DNA of 41,504 bases from CAIUVD01 sp044338255 (GCA_044338255.1 JBIILZ010000022.1:1-41504), one strand, 5' to 3'; positions 27,314 to 35,520 are shown, counted from the first letter of the stretch. Numbers and translations are program-made. The notes: generated by a model not told the origin, from the letters alone.

Positions 27314-27365
27314 TGCTAGCCTATGCTACCTGAATTCGAGTAGCAAGGCTTAGCATTCGTTAGCA
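27314..27365 (-). promoter_or_regulatory. Symmetric TGCTA/TAGCA operator-like array
   Basis: TGCTA occurs at 27314 and 27324. TAGCA occurs at 27341, 27351 and 27361. The first four form two nested dyads with the same centre, inside a GAATTC palindrome, and all repeats follow an exact 10-bp period, one helical turn. On the minus strand TTGCTA, 17 bases, TAGGCT could be a promoter overlapping the array, placing transcription start very near the ATG at 27307. Ten-bp-phased half-sites suit a cooperative DNA-binding regulator. Confidence 0.6.
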
Positions 27366-27436
27366 TGGCAGGTTGCTCGACGATGTCGTCATGAGAAAAA
27401 ACTTACGTGATGGCATGGCGCGACGGGATCGGTCGT

Positions 27437-30400
27437 TCACGCCGCACCCGCCTTGGGCAGACGCTGATGGATCCAGCGACGGTCGAGGCAGAGAGTCTGG
27501 TGCGAACCGATGATCGGGACGGCCACACCGTCGATCGACGGGTGGGTCATGAAGCCGGCAACTGGCGCCACCACCCAGACCCCGGGCGGCCCTGACAAGG
27601 TGCCCGCGCAGTCGCGCAACGTGTCGAGCACGGTGATCTGGTCGTAACGGGCGAGGAGGCCCAGGTTGGTGAGCAACAGCGGCGCAGTCGCCGCCACCAG
27701 GCGCTTGGCGATGGGCTTGAGGGCTTCCTTCACCAGGCGGCGCAGGTTTTCCGCATCGGTGGTGCCGGGCTTGGCCGCATCGGCCGCGACCACCGTGGCC
27801 CAGTCGATCTTCATCCGGGCAGCGAAGGCCTGCATGCCCGCGAGCAGGTCGGTTTCGATGTCGATGCGCTGCAGATCGGGGTACGCGCCGGTTAGCGCCT
27901 CGATGGCAAGCATGCCCCAGTCATGTTCGCACTGGATCACCAGATACCCGCGATTGGCGTGGTTGGCGGCCAGCCGCTGTTCGCAGGCTTCGATGATCTC
28001 TTGATCTTCGCTGCGGGCGCGGCGGCTGCTGTGCCCGCGGCTGGACGACGATAACAAGCTGAGACCGCTGGCGGTGGGGAACTCGTCCGAGCGTCGGCGC
28101 ACGTAGGCACCCTTCAGGTGCAGTTCGCGGTCGTACTCCGCTTCGGGGTTCCAGATCAGCCCCAACTCGGCCTTGTCGACCAGCTGGTCGAGCAGCGGCC
28201 GGTCGGCGAGCAGTTCGGCCGCCGGGTAACGATCATGCACGCGCTGATGCAGCTCGCGAACCGGGATCTGCTCTAGGCCCGCCAGCGCGCCGCTGGCGAG
28301 CTTGAGCGCATCCAGGGCGGGCATGTTGCGCGGGTAGAGCTCCATTCGATTCGGACTGAGGCAGGCACGAGCACTGGCGGTTACCGCAAGGGTGAGCAGG
28401 CGCCGGTCGTCGAGGTGCACATCCCCAGGCGGAGCGACAGAGCGCAGACGCTCGATCGCCTTGGCCGGGCTGGCAGGTGGCAGGACATCGACCAAGGAGT
28501 CGGCAATCGAGCCGAGTCGGTCAGCGTAGCGGATCGAGGCATGCGCCTGATCCGCCATGACTTCAGCGGCTTCGTCATCGCCATCGGGCACAGCAGCCAC
28601 CACGACGGTGTGGGTGCAGCGCTCGTACAGGAAGCGCGGCTTGAGGCAGTCGCCCTCGACATCCAGAGCTGCCTTCAACGCCGCCAGCGCTTTACGCCGG
28701 CGGGTGTTGGTGTCGCCATCCCGGCATCCGCGCTGGGCGAGCAGCGCGTCAGCCAGTTCGGTGGCGGTCATGATCCGGGACTGCATGCCGAGGATGTCGG
28801 CAACCGAATCGCGCAGCGCGGTGACGGTGCCGGACTTGGTCTTCCAGCGACCGCAGATCTTGCCGTAGGCGACGTTGACCGTCGGACCGGCAACTTGGAA
28901 ATGCCGAGCGACCGCGGCTTGCGACGGCCATGGTGATTCGGGATCTGCAGGCACCGGACCCAGACCGAGCAGCGAGGTCTTGTAGTCTTGGGCGCGGGGT
29001 GCGTCGGCCTTGGTTTCGAGCAGCTTTTCGACGCAGTGGTCGATGGATGACTCGCCCAAAAGGCCATCGGCGGCGGTGGACAGTTGGGTCACGCCGCCAG
29101 CTGGCAGACCGGGCAAATCCTGTTCCTGGATGCCGGGAAAGCGGTCGGCCCACTTCCTTTTGGCATCCCGGATTTCGATCTTGGTCTGGTGCGTGATGCC
29201 CTTGGTGCCACGCAAGTCGCCCAGACGCAGTTCGAGCAGCTTGCGCACCGTGGTGACATCGAGGCGATCGAGCACATTGGCGGATGATGGAGACAGGCCG
29301 ATCGCGCTGATGGGGCTGTCGACGATGACGTCTTCTTCGCGCAGCACCGTGCCGTGACCATTGCTAGATGACTTGGCGGCGTCCTCGAACACCTTGGCCC
29401 AGGCGCGCAGCATGTCGCGGGCGTTGTCGAAGCGGGCATCGGGGTTGCGATGCAGCGCTTTGCGGAAGAACCCGTCGAGGGACTCGCGGATGTTGGCTGG
29501 AAAACGGTCGGTGGCGAGGGTGAGCGTCGCATCTTTGTCGAAGCGCGGATCGGTCAGGCCGTCGCCCCAGGCAGGCAAGCGGGCCGTGGCCATCTCATAG
29601 AGCGACAGCGCCGCGGCGTAGCGCTCGGCGTGGGTGTCGTAGCGCGGGACTTTGCGTTCAGGCAAGAACGGGTCGAGGTACTGCCTAGTGCCGACGGCCA
29701 GCTTGGTCAGCGCCGTATTCACGAGCGAAAAGTCGAAGAGCACCAGGGTCTGCTTGCGGCTGCCTTTGGCCTCGCCGATGCCCATGTTGTCGGGCTTGAG
29801 GTCACGGTGGAAGACACCTTCGCTCTCCAGGTAATCGACCCCGTGCAGCAGGTCCTCGCCCAGACGCCAAAGCATGTCGTAGTGCAGGGGGCCATCGGAA
29901 CGCAGACGAGCGGCGAGGCATTCACCTGCGTCCTCCATCAGGATCACGCTGCGGTCTTGGATGGTGTGCAGGCGATGGACGCGAACGATGCAGCTGTCGT
30001 GCAGCTTGCTGAGGGCTTCGAATTCGCTTTGCAGCGTCAGGTCGTGTTCGGCGCTGCGCGAGACCTTGAGTACGCCGATTTTCCCAGTGGCGTCTTTGAC
30101 GCGGTAAGCGACCGCTGAGGCCCCGGAGCCGAGACGACGTTCGACCGTGAAGATGAGGCGGGACTCATCATCTTGCAGCTGTTCGCCGGGCAGGGCTGCC
30201 AGGATGTCCGGAGCTGGTCGCTCTGGACGATCGACGATGATGCCGGCGAGGACCTCTTCCAGATCATCGGCGAAGTTGTCGATGCTGGAGCGATGGCGCA
30301 GGTCGGCCCGGGTGGCGTTTTCGATCAGTTGATCGAGCTTGTCGGGGAAGCCGTTGACGGCCCCGGCCAGTTTGAGGGCGCCATGGGCAGCGAGCTGGCG

Positions 30401-31723
30401 ATCCAGATCCAGATGCGTCGCAGCGGGAGCTTTGCCGGTGAAGAGCAGCCACGCCAGACAGCCAAGGGAGAAGACATCGGCCCGGCCATCGGTGCGCTCA
30501 GGCGTCTTCAGCGCTTCCGGCGCGCAGTAGGCCGCAGCGCGGCTATCGAGCAGCTCCTCAACGTGGACCGTGCCGGTGGTCTTGTGGTCGCCGGCGGCTG
30601 CCAGAGCCGTCTGCCAGTCAGCGATGGCGATCTCCGGCACCCGGTGAGGGGCAGCGGGATCGGGCATGACCAGTACCGAATGCGGCGACAGGGCGCGATG
30701 ATACAGTTGGTGGGCGTGGGCCTGTCGGACGCCATTGACCAATTTCTCGAGGAGCTCGAAAGCATCTTCGGTCTTCAATGCCTGCTCGCGAGAAGCCAGC
30801 CAATGATCCAGAGACACCGCATGTGCATCGTAGTCGAAGGTCAGCGCCGGGCCGCGATCAGTGTTGATGAACTCGCGGAAGGCCAGGATTGCCGGGTCGT
30901 GGATGGCTTGCAGGATCGACGCCTCGCGCTCGGCCGCGCGTTGGATGCGGGTGCGCTCTTCGGGCGTGGCCTGATCGCGGACCAGGTACCAGCGGATGCG
31001 CCGCTTGGAGTTTTTCAAACTCTGATGGGTGCCAATCCAATCCTGGTAGCCGACGCCTTCACTGATCAGCGAGGTCAAGTGGTAGTCGCCGACGCGAGTT
31101 CGGGCCGTTACTGATCTGGTTGCGTCTTTTACCGCGCGATGGACCACCGTCATCTGCCGCTTCGAGAGGGGATAGATGGTGCGTGGATCGGTGCCCAGTA
31201 CGTGGCCAGTGGCGAGCGCCTTGGCCACCCCGCTGACGCGCCCTTTGGTGACAGCCGTTTTCAGGTCCGGCAGAGCCACATGCGCAATGTCGGAGCCGCT
31301 GAGGCCGAACTCCAGACCCGTGCCAGCCAGGAAGACCAGCGGGGCGATCCACGGGATCTCATCGCGATGCCCGCTTGAGGCTGCTTGCAGAACGCCCTTC
31401 AGGGCCTTGGCCTTGCGATTGGCGAGGAAGACCGGGTTCTCGATCGTCGAGCGGCGGCCTTCGTGCTCGAATACCCAGAGGCCCTCTTCGGCCTTCAACT
31501 TTCCGACGTGGCTCTTGATTTCGACCACCCACAGGCCGGTCGGCGACAGCACCAGGGCGTCGATCTCGTAGATTGCCCCGCTGCTGGCCATGAATTCGCA
31601 GTTGGTCCAGACGTGCCACGGGTCCTGGTCGGGCAGATGGTCGCGCAGCCACTGCAGGGCTTCCTGTTCCCAGCGGTACTGGCTGGGGGTGATCTCCGTC
31701 CAACGGTCGCCTGAGAGGGTCAT
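27437..31723 (-). CDS. pglW: BREX type 2 serine/threonine kinase PglW
   Basis: A 1428-residue multidomain protein. An N-terminal NERD nuclease-related domain has Glu-53, Asp-55 and EIK (68-70) in place. A first kinase-like domain (about 215-495) has HRA (342-344) instead of HRD, no clear ATP lysine, and IADW instead of DFG, so it is probably a pseudokinase. The second kinase domain (524-790) keeps GSGAS (532-536), Lys-553, HRDLKPDN (639-646) and DFS (664-666) and should be active. Residues about 803-860 resemble the helix-hairpin-helix alpha-CTD fold of RNA polymerase, followed by a helix-turn-helix (AVARHFQVAG). PglW is the kinase of type 2 BREX/Pgl. Its ATG overlaps the HTH gene stop by four bases. 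Confidence 0.92.
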   Translation of the reverse strand: MTLSGDRWTEITPSQYRWEQEALQWLRDHLPDQDPWHVWTNCEFMASSGAIYEIDALVLSPTGLWVVEIKSHVGKLKAEEGLWVFEHEGRRSTIENPVFLANRKAKALKGVLQAASSGHRDEIPWIAPLVFLAGTGLEFGLSGSDIAHVALPDLKTAVTKGRVSGVAKALATGHVLGTDPRTIYPLSKRQMTVVHRAVKDATRSVTARTRVGDYHLTSLISEGVGYQDWIGTHQSLKNSKRRIRWYLVRDQATPEERTRIQRAAEREASILQAIHDPAILAFREFINTDRGPALTFDYDAHAVSLDHWLASREQALKTEDAFELLEKLVNGVRQAHAHQLYHRALSPHSVLVMPDPAAPHRVPEIAIADWQTALAAAGDHKTTGTVHVEELLDSRAAAYCAPEALKTPERTDGRADVFSLGCLAWLLFTGKAPAATHLDLDRQLAAHGALKLAGAVNGFPDKLDQLIENATRADLRHRSSIDNFADDLEEVLAGIIVDRPERPAPDILAALPGEQLQDDESRLIFTVERRLGSGASAVAYRVKDATGKIGVLKVSRSAEHDLTLQSEFEALSKLHDSCIVRVHRLHTIQDRSVILMEDAGECLAARLRSDGPLHYDMLWRLGEDLLHGVDYLESEGVFHRDLKPDNMGIGEAKGSRKQTLVLFDFSLVNTALTKLAVGTRQYLDPFLPERKVPRYDTHAERYAAALSLYEMATARLPAWGDGLTDPRFDKDATLTLATDRFPANIRESLDGFFRKALHRNPDARFDNARDMLRAWAKVFEDAAKSSSNGHGTVLREEDVIVDSPISAIGLSPSSANVLDRLDVTTVRKLLELRLGDLRGTKGITHQTKIEIRDAKRKWADRFPGIQEQDLPGLPAGGVTQLSTAADGLLGESSIDHCVEKLLETKADAPRAQDYKTSLLGLGPVPADPESPWPSQAAVARHFQVAGPTVNVAYGKICGRWKTKSGTVTALRDSVADILGMQSRIMTATELADALLAQRGCRDGDTNTRRRKALAALKAALDVEGDCLKPRFLYERCTHTVVVAAVPDGDDEAAEVMADQAHASIRYADRLGSIADSLVDVLPPASPAKAIERLRSVAPPGDVHLDDRRLLTLAVTASARACLSPNRMELYPRNMPALDALKLASGALAGLEQIPVRELHQRVHDRYPAAELLADRPLLDQLVDKAELGLIWNPEAEYDRELHLKGAYVRRRSDEFPTASGLSLLSSSSRGHSSRRARSEDQEIIEACEQRLAANHANRGYLVIQCEHDWGMLAIEALTGAYPDLQRIDIETDLLAGMQAFAARMKIDWATVVAADAAKPGTTDAENLRRLVKEALKPIAKRLVAATAPLLLTNLGLLARYDQITVLDTLRDCAGTLSGPPGVWVVAPVAGFMTHPSIDGVAVPIIGSHQTLCLDRRWIHQRLPKAGAA

Positions 31724-31926
31724 GCCTGGTCCCCGGGCTTTTCCCCGGCCGCCTTACCACTGCGGATCCAGGTGTCGATTTCGGAGAACTTGAAACGAAG
31801 CGTGCGACCAACCCGGTGCACGGGCATCCCACGCTCGGCAATCCACCGCTGCATGGTGTTGTCGCTGATGGCTAGATGATCGCAGACCTCTGTAGACGTA
31901 CGCCAACGTTCTGTCTCGTCCGACAT
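31720..31926 (-). CDS. Excisionase/MerR-type helix-turn-helix protein heading BREX
   Basis: A 68-residue protein when started at the ATG at 31926 (MSDETERWRTS), which has GGGAGA a few bases upstream. A longer frame exists but runs through the promoter region. Residues 8-55 match the HTH_17 excisionase-type fold: a helix with a STEVCDHLAIS-like turn, then TMQRWIAERGMPVHRVGR and the wing LRFKFSEIDTWI. It overlaps pglW by four bases. As first gene of the locus it is a good candidate for the BREX transcriptional regulator, binding its own promoter. That role is inferred from position; it could also be a remnant recombination directionality factor. Confidence 0.75.
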   Translation of the reverse strand: MSDETERWRTSTEVCDHLAISDNTMQRWIAERGMPVHRVGRTLRFKFSEIDTWIRSGKAAGEKPGDQA

Positions 31927-31952
31927 GTGAGCATTCTCCCGGACGCCCCAGG

Positions 31953-32003
31953 CAGTTGGGGTCAGTTGGGGCTTTGTATTGGCACTATTGTTGCCGCTGG
32001 CAA
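31953..32003 (-). promoter_or_regulatory. Candidate BREX promoter with direct-repeat operator
   Basis: On the minus strand TTGCCA (32003-31998), a 17-base spacer, and AATACA (31980-31975) form a plausible promoter. Just downstream two copies of CCCCAACTG (31971-31963 and 31961-31953) are repeated with a 10-bp period, in front of the HTH gene start at 31926. The arrangement suits repression by the HTH protein. The -10 match is only moderate. Confidence 0.4.
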
Positions 32004-32219
32004 AGCGCAATCCACGAGACGTGCAGTACCTGTTCGCTCAATAGGACCAAAGGGGGAAAGAACATTCCGCCTCAGTAGAAAAACAACTGGCAGGCGCAGG
32101 CTACATCATGACGTATGTCCGCTGGTGACAGATCGGGAGCGGTAGCTGAACCCCACTCAGGGGGGCTCTTTTCAATAAGAAATTTCGTTTGTTCGAATGC
32201 TAATATCAGAGGAGCCACC

Positions 32220-32666
32220 ATGACCGCCATAGTCATCAATCCCTCCGTGCAGCCCACCGAGGCCGACGTTGAGCTGGCACGCGAGTCGAGCCGCGCCCTC
32301 GGCCCGCATGCCCAACACAGCCTGAGTATGCAGATCGAAGGGCGCGCCGAGCCGATTGAGATCCCTGCTCCGGCTGTTCGCATGCTGGTTGATCTCCTCG
32401 TCGAGATGGCGGCCGGCAACGCGGTCACGCTCATCCCCGTGCATGCCGACCTCACTACCCAGCAGGCAGCCGAAATCCTCGGCGTGAGCCGGCCCTTCGT
32501 GGTCACTCAGCTCGAAGCCGGGAAGCTGAAGTTCCACAAGGTCGGAACTCATCGCCGGATCAATTTTCTGGAGGTGATGGCCTATAAGCAGCGGATGACG
32601 ACGGACCGTAAGCTGGCCCTGGACGAACTCGCCGACCAGGCACAGGCGCTTGATCTCGGATCCTGA
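32220..32666 (+). CDS. Orphan HTH antitoxin (partner of PIN-type toxins)
   Basis: A 148-residue protein starting at the ATG at 32220, seven bases after GAGGAG. The upstream in-frame ATG at 32115 has no such site. Residues 1-60 contain the opening VINPSVQPTEADVELARESSR and an acidic linker with a LLVEMAAGNAVTLIP segment. Residues about 80-125 are an excisionase-type helix-turn-helix (LTTQQAAEILGVSRPFVV, KVGTHRRI). This matches a common antitoxin family normally followed directly by a PIN-domain ribonuclease toxin. Here no PIN gene follows: only 130 bases separate the stop from a terminator. It is therefore an orphan, perhaps a remnant TA module or a defence regulator. It is divergent from the BREX locus. 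Confidence 0.78.
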   Translation: MTAIVINPSVQPTEADVELARESSRALGPHAQHSLSMQIEGRAEPIEIPAPAVRMLVDLLVEMAAGNAVTLIPVHADLTTQQAAEILGVSRPFVVTQLEAGKLKFHKVGTHRRINFLEVMAYKQRMTTDRKLALDELADQAQALDLGS

Positions 32667-32793
32667 CCGAGGCTCCCTACTCCGTCGGGTGTCCTGCTTC
32701 CTCGAAGCCCGAAGCTTCAAGTGCCAAGTGTTCACGTTGGCCAGTTGTGTGGCTGAACCATCGCCATCCGTTGTTTACCAAAATTTGTCCCGG

Positions 32794-32838
32794 CCAACCA
32801 CAGTAAACTGCCCGTACGAATTCGTGCGGGTGTTTTTT
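32794..32838 (+). terminator. Intrinsic terminator related to the one at 8162
   Basis: The stem CCCGTACGAA/TTCGTGCGGG (32811-32830, one wobble pair) is followed by TGTTTTTT. The 15 bases CCAACCACAGTAAAC (32794-32808) and the stem core are shared with 8162-8207, in the same orientation. It would end the antitoxin transcript. The minus-strand gene at 32856 converges on it. Confidence 0.8.
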
Positions 32839-32855
32839 GGGGCTCGACGGATCCC

Positions 32856-33569
32856 TCAACTGATCAACAGCAATCGCGGCGGATCGCCAAGCATGGTCGG
32901 GGGAGCGCGGTGGATGCATGGGGGAACCGCGCCGCCCGGATAGGTGGTGGCGATGCGCCAGAGGTTGCCGAGGCCGAAGGAGAAGGGGCGGGCCTGTGGC
33001 AGGGCGGCGTAGTGCAGGTCGTAGGCGTTGTCGCTGAGGAAGGTCGCGAAGCCGGCATCGTCGGGTCCGCCGTACGCCGCCAAGAGAGCTGCACGCGTAG
33101 CCGGGATGTCGACATGGCGTTGGGCGTGGTCATTGCTGAGGCCTTCGCTGGCGGGGCCGTGATAGGTGCACAGCCAGGTCTCGGTGGGGTACGGGGCGCT
33201 GTCGACGTGGAAGGAGAAGACATCGGTGGCGAGGGGGCCCGGGCGCTCGTCACGCGCGTAGGCATAGACGCAATTGAGCACCGGCGCGAGCTCCCGCTCG
33301 CTGAGTAGGCGCAGGTCGGTGAGCATGCACTCGACCGCCAGCTTTCCCGCCGGGCTGAGCGGCAGTGCGCGCAACATGGCGGGCTCAAGGGTCAGCAAGG
33401 TCTGACCTTGAGCGCTTCCGAGCTGCTCGACTACTTCCGCGAAATCGCCAGGTAGGGTGCGTTCCCAGCACACGGCGTTGATCTCGTCGGCGAGCGGGAA
33501 CTCGCAGAGCTCCTGGAAGCTCGCCACCCGCCGCAGGTGCGGGGAATCAAAGGGCTTGGTCGCGGGCAT
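32856..33569 (-). CDS. DUF1826-like protein
   Basis: A 237-residue protein with the start at 33569 (MPATKPFDSPHLRR), one base after the hydrolase stop. A longer frame would overlap that gene by 47 bases. Features resembling DUF1826 are FSFHVDSAP, WLCTYHGPASEG, and the C-terminal CIHRAPPTMLGDPPRLLL. The conserved His residues (in FHVD and IHRAP) suggest a metal-linked cupin-like or oxygenase-like fold, which is inference. DUF1826 genes often sit by metal-homeostasis genes, but none is seen here. It is co-transcribed with the upstream hydrolase. Reading frame intact. Confidence 0.6.
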   Translation of the reverse strand: MPATKPFDSPHLRRVASFQELCEFPLADEINAVCWERTLPGDFAEVVEQLGSAQGQTLLTLEPAMLRALPLSPAGKLAVECMLTDLRLLSERELAPVLNCVYAYARDERPGPLATDVFSFHVDSAPYPTETWLCTYHGPASEGLSNDHAQRHVDIPATRAALLAAYGGPDDAGFATFLSDNAYDLHYAALPQARPFSFGLGNLWRIATTYPGGAVPPCIHRAPPTMLGDPPRLLLIS

Positions 33570-33570
33570 C

Positions 33571-34287
33571 TCACGAACTCGCTGATGATTCGCGGTGCGG
33601 CAAGCGGTCAGACCCATCGACGGGAGAGAGTTGGGAGATTATCGCGGCTTCGACCTCGGGGCCGCGTTCAAAGACCATCAGATGGCCACCGCCGTGGATC
33701 ACGACGTCGACCTCAGGCTGGAGCTTGAAGGGGAAGACCCGATCCGCTGTGCCATGAATGGTCACCGCTCTCTGGGTTCGCGGAGCGCCTGGCCATCGGC
33801 TGATGGCACGACATGCCCAGCGATTGAAACGCATGTCGGTCTGATTGAACATCTCGAGGAGCAATCGTCGTGACTGGGGAATCAGTGACCCGGGCAGATA
33901 GCGCGCCAAGCCAAAGGGCGCGATCGCACTCAAGGTGCTGAGCGTCGAGATGAACGGTGATAATTGATCGATATCGCTGCAGCTCGAGATGCGGATGAGT
34001 TGGCGAGGAGGGATCGTCTGGGCAATGATCCCGGCGACGATCCCACCCATGGATACGCCGATCAGCGTATCTGCTGAGGTCAGGCCATAGTGTCGGGCGA
34101 AGCGGGCTGCATAGGTTGTGAGATTCTCATGCGGATCGTGAGCTATCCAGCTGCTGCGCAGGACCTCGAAGCCGGGAAGTTCAAGGTGATCGAACAGCCG
34201 TCGATCGGCACCCAATCCCGGCACGAGTACCAAGCGTGTCGGCCAAGTCGAAGCGGTCACGGTCACGGTTACGGGCGGGGCGCTCAC
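33571..34287 (-). CDS. Alpha/beta-fold hydrolase
   Basis: A 238-residue protein. LVLVPGLGADRRLF (19-32) forms the oxyanion-hole region, and GVSMGG (77-82) is the nucleophile elbow with Ser-79. HGTADRVFPF carries the acid Asp and HGGGHLMVFE the catalytic His, completing the triad. No signal peptide. Substrate cannot be told; the short lid with a LARYLPGSLIP helix is typical of small carboxylesterases and related enzymes. It lies one base from the next gene, indicating an operon with the DUF1826-like protein. Confidence 0.85.
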   Translation of the reverse strand: MSAPPVTVTVTASTWPTRLVLVPGLGADRRLFDHLELPGFEVLRSSWIAHDPHENLTTYAARFARHYGLTSADTLIGVSMGGIVAGIIAQTIPPRQLIRISSCSDIDQLSPFISTLSTLSAIAPFGLARYLPGSLIPQSRRLLLEMFNQTDMRFNRWACRAISRWPGAPRTQRAVTIHGTADRVFPFKLQPEVDVVIHGGGHLMVFERGPEVEAAIISQLSPVDGSDRLPHRESSASS

Positions 34288-34357
34288 GGAGGCGGCAACC
34301 TATCATCTTCCGCGATCGAGATAAGTCCGCTGGCCGAGCCGATCTCGTGGCTGGTTA

Positions 34358-34828
34358 TCAGTCTCTGGCAAGCAGCGGCTTCAGCGGCAGGTCCTCGGCC
34401 CATCTGACCCGTTCGGCGCCACCAGAGGTGAAGACCGCGGTGATGGCGGTGACTTCCGGGCGTTGGTCGGTAGACACCGAGACCATCACCTGCGGCACCG
34501 GTGGGCGCACTTTCGGAGTGAAATCGGTGGCGACATAGCCGAGCGCCCGTCCGCAGATGATCGCCCCCGCCACCGCGCACCATAACGATCCGATGATCGC
34601 CGGGACTCCAGCCGGCAGCAGCAGCCAGCCAAGCAGTCCGCCAATGCTCATACCCATCATGAGCCCGCCCGCGCTCCACGAACTGACCTGATCGGTGTGG
34701 ATGGATTCGGACGCGAAATCGTTGGTGAACTCGATGCGTTCACGCTCGATCCCGACTTGATGCAGACGCTCGATGATTTCCTGAGCCTTGATGTTTTCAT
34801 GAATGATGGCGGTGACGGTGAAGGACAT
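34358..34828 (-). CDS. Small membrane protein, general-stress-protein-like N-terminus
   Basis: A 156-residue protein. The first 45 residues (TVTAIIHENIKAQEIIERLHQVGI) resemble the small alpha/beta unit of YflT/GSP17M-type stress proteins. Residues about 50-98 form a glycine-zipper membrane hairpin (GGLMMGMSIGGLLGWLLLP, then GSLWCAVAGAIICG). A soluble C-terminus ends with VMVSVSTDQRPEVTAITAVF. A GAGGT site lies about eight bases upstream of the ATG. Probably an inner-membrane protein of unknown role. Family placement is tentative. Confidence 0.6.
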   Translation of the reverse strand: MSFTVTAIIHENIKAQEIIERLHQVGIERERIEFTNDFASESIHTDQVSSWSAGGLMMGMSIGGLLGWLLLPAGVPAIIGSLWCAVAGAIICGRALGYVATDFTPKVRPPVPQVMVSVSTDQRPEVTAITAVFTSGGAERVRWAEDLPLKPLLARD

Positions 34829-34867
34829 GAATAAACCTCTTCGGTTGCCGTGGACGCGTGCTTGGTG

Positions 34868-34885
34868 CCTGTCGGAGACTCCTAG
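34868..34885. repeat. Short dispersed element, copy A
   Basis: CCTGTCGGAGACTCCTAG is a shortened version of a motif also present at 35243-35267 and 41397-41422. The fuller copies read GGAG, C/TCTGTCGGAGATAG, then A/GCTC. All three lie just outside coding sequences. Confidence 0.55.
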
Positions 34886-35148
34886 TGCGCCGTAGGCACA
34901 CTGACAGCTTGCGTGTAGGGGATGCGCATGACCGAGCCCTTGGCTTGGGTGCTCCAGCCGCGGCCCAGGACGATGAGCTGTTCCTGGCCGTCATCATCGA
35001 CCATGGTGACTTCCATGCCGGGCGTGAGGGCCATTGCGCGCGGGTCATTGGTCGGGATGCGCACGTCAAAGAGCGGTCCGGAGGGTGCTTGCTGGGGGCC
35101 GGCATCGATGGGAACGGGATAGTGCAGGTTCGGAATGAGCAGATGCAT
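34882..35148 (-). CDS. Small hypothetical protein
   Basis: An 88-residue protein started at MHLLIPNLHYPVP (35148); ATGs at 35163 and 35211 are alternatives, and none has a clear Shine-Dalgarno site. It is beta-rich, with FDVRIPTNDPRAMALTPGMEVTMVDDDG and a following VLGRGW strand. This suggests a small barrel-like fold. No family recognised. It lies upstream of, and in the same orientation as, the membrane protein at 34358. Function unknown. Confidence 0.5.
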   Translation of the reverse strand: MHLLIPNLHYPVPIDAGPQQAPSGPLFDVRIPTNDPRAMALTPGMEVTMVDDDGQEQLIVLGRGWSTQAKGSVMRIPYTQAVSVPTAH

Positions 35149-35520
35149 GAAGGGCCTTCGCATTGAGGAGCTGGAGCTGCATGGCGCCACGCGCTTGTTC
35201 ATGCTGACCAATGAAAACAGAGCGCCGCCTGTGCCAAGCCTTGGAGTCTGTCGGAGATAGGCTCTCAGTAGATTTTGCTGCTGTCAGTGAGGGTAAGTTG
35301 GCTCATGGGTTCGTTCCCGAGTGACGCGTGTGTTCGAGCGCCCGCACCACTCCTCTCGGGGGCAGGTGACATGGCAATTGGCGGCGCCTCTGTCCCTCAG
35401 CTGGTTTCGTCTGGAGTCGCGCGAAGCGGTTCTCTACGGGATCACCGAGGCGCTTGCTGCAAAACCTAATCACCCTTTTGCCCGGTCGTGCACAACGCAG
35501 GCCTCTGTTCACACAGTCCA
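35149..35520. other. Intergenic stretch with one dispersed element copy
   Basis: Contains copy B of the TCTGTCGGAGATAG element (35243-35267). No credible gene: short frames on both strands are Arg/Pro-rich and unsupported. Confidence 0.5.
35243..35267. repeat. Short dispersed element, copy B
   Basis: GGAGTCTGTCGGAGATAGGC followed by TCTCA. It shares the TGTCGGAGATAG core and the inverted GGAG/CTC ends with the copy after xseA (41397-41422), and is shortened in copy A (34868-34885). Confidence 0.55.
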
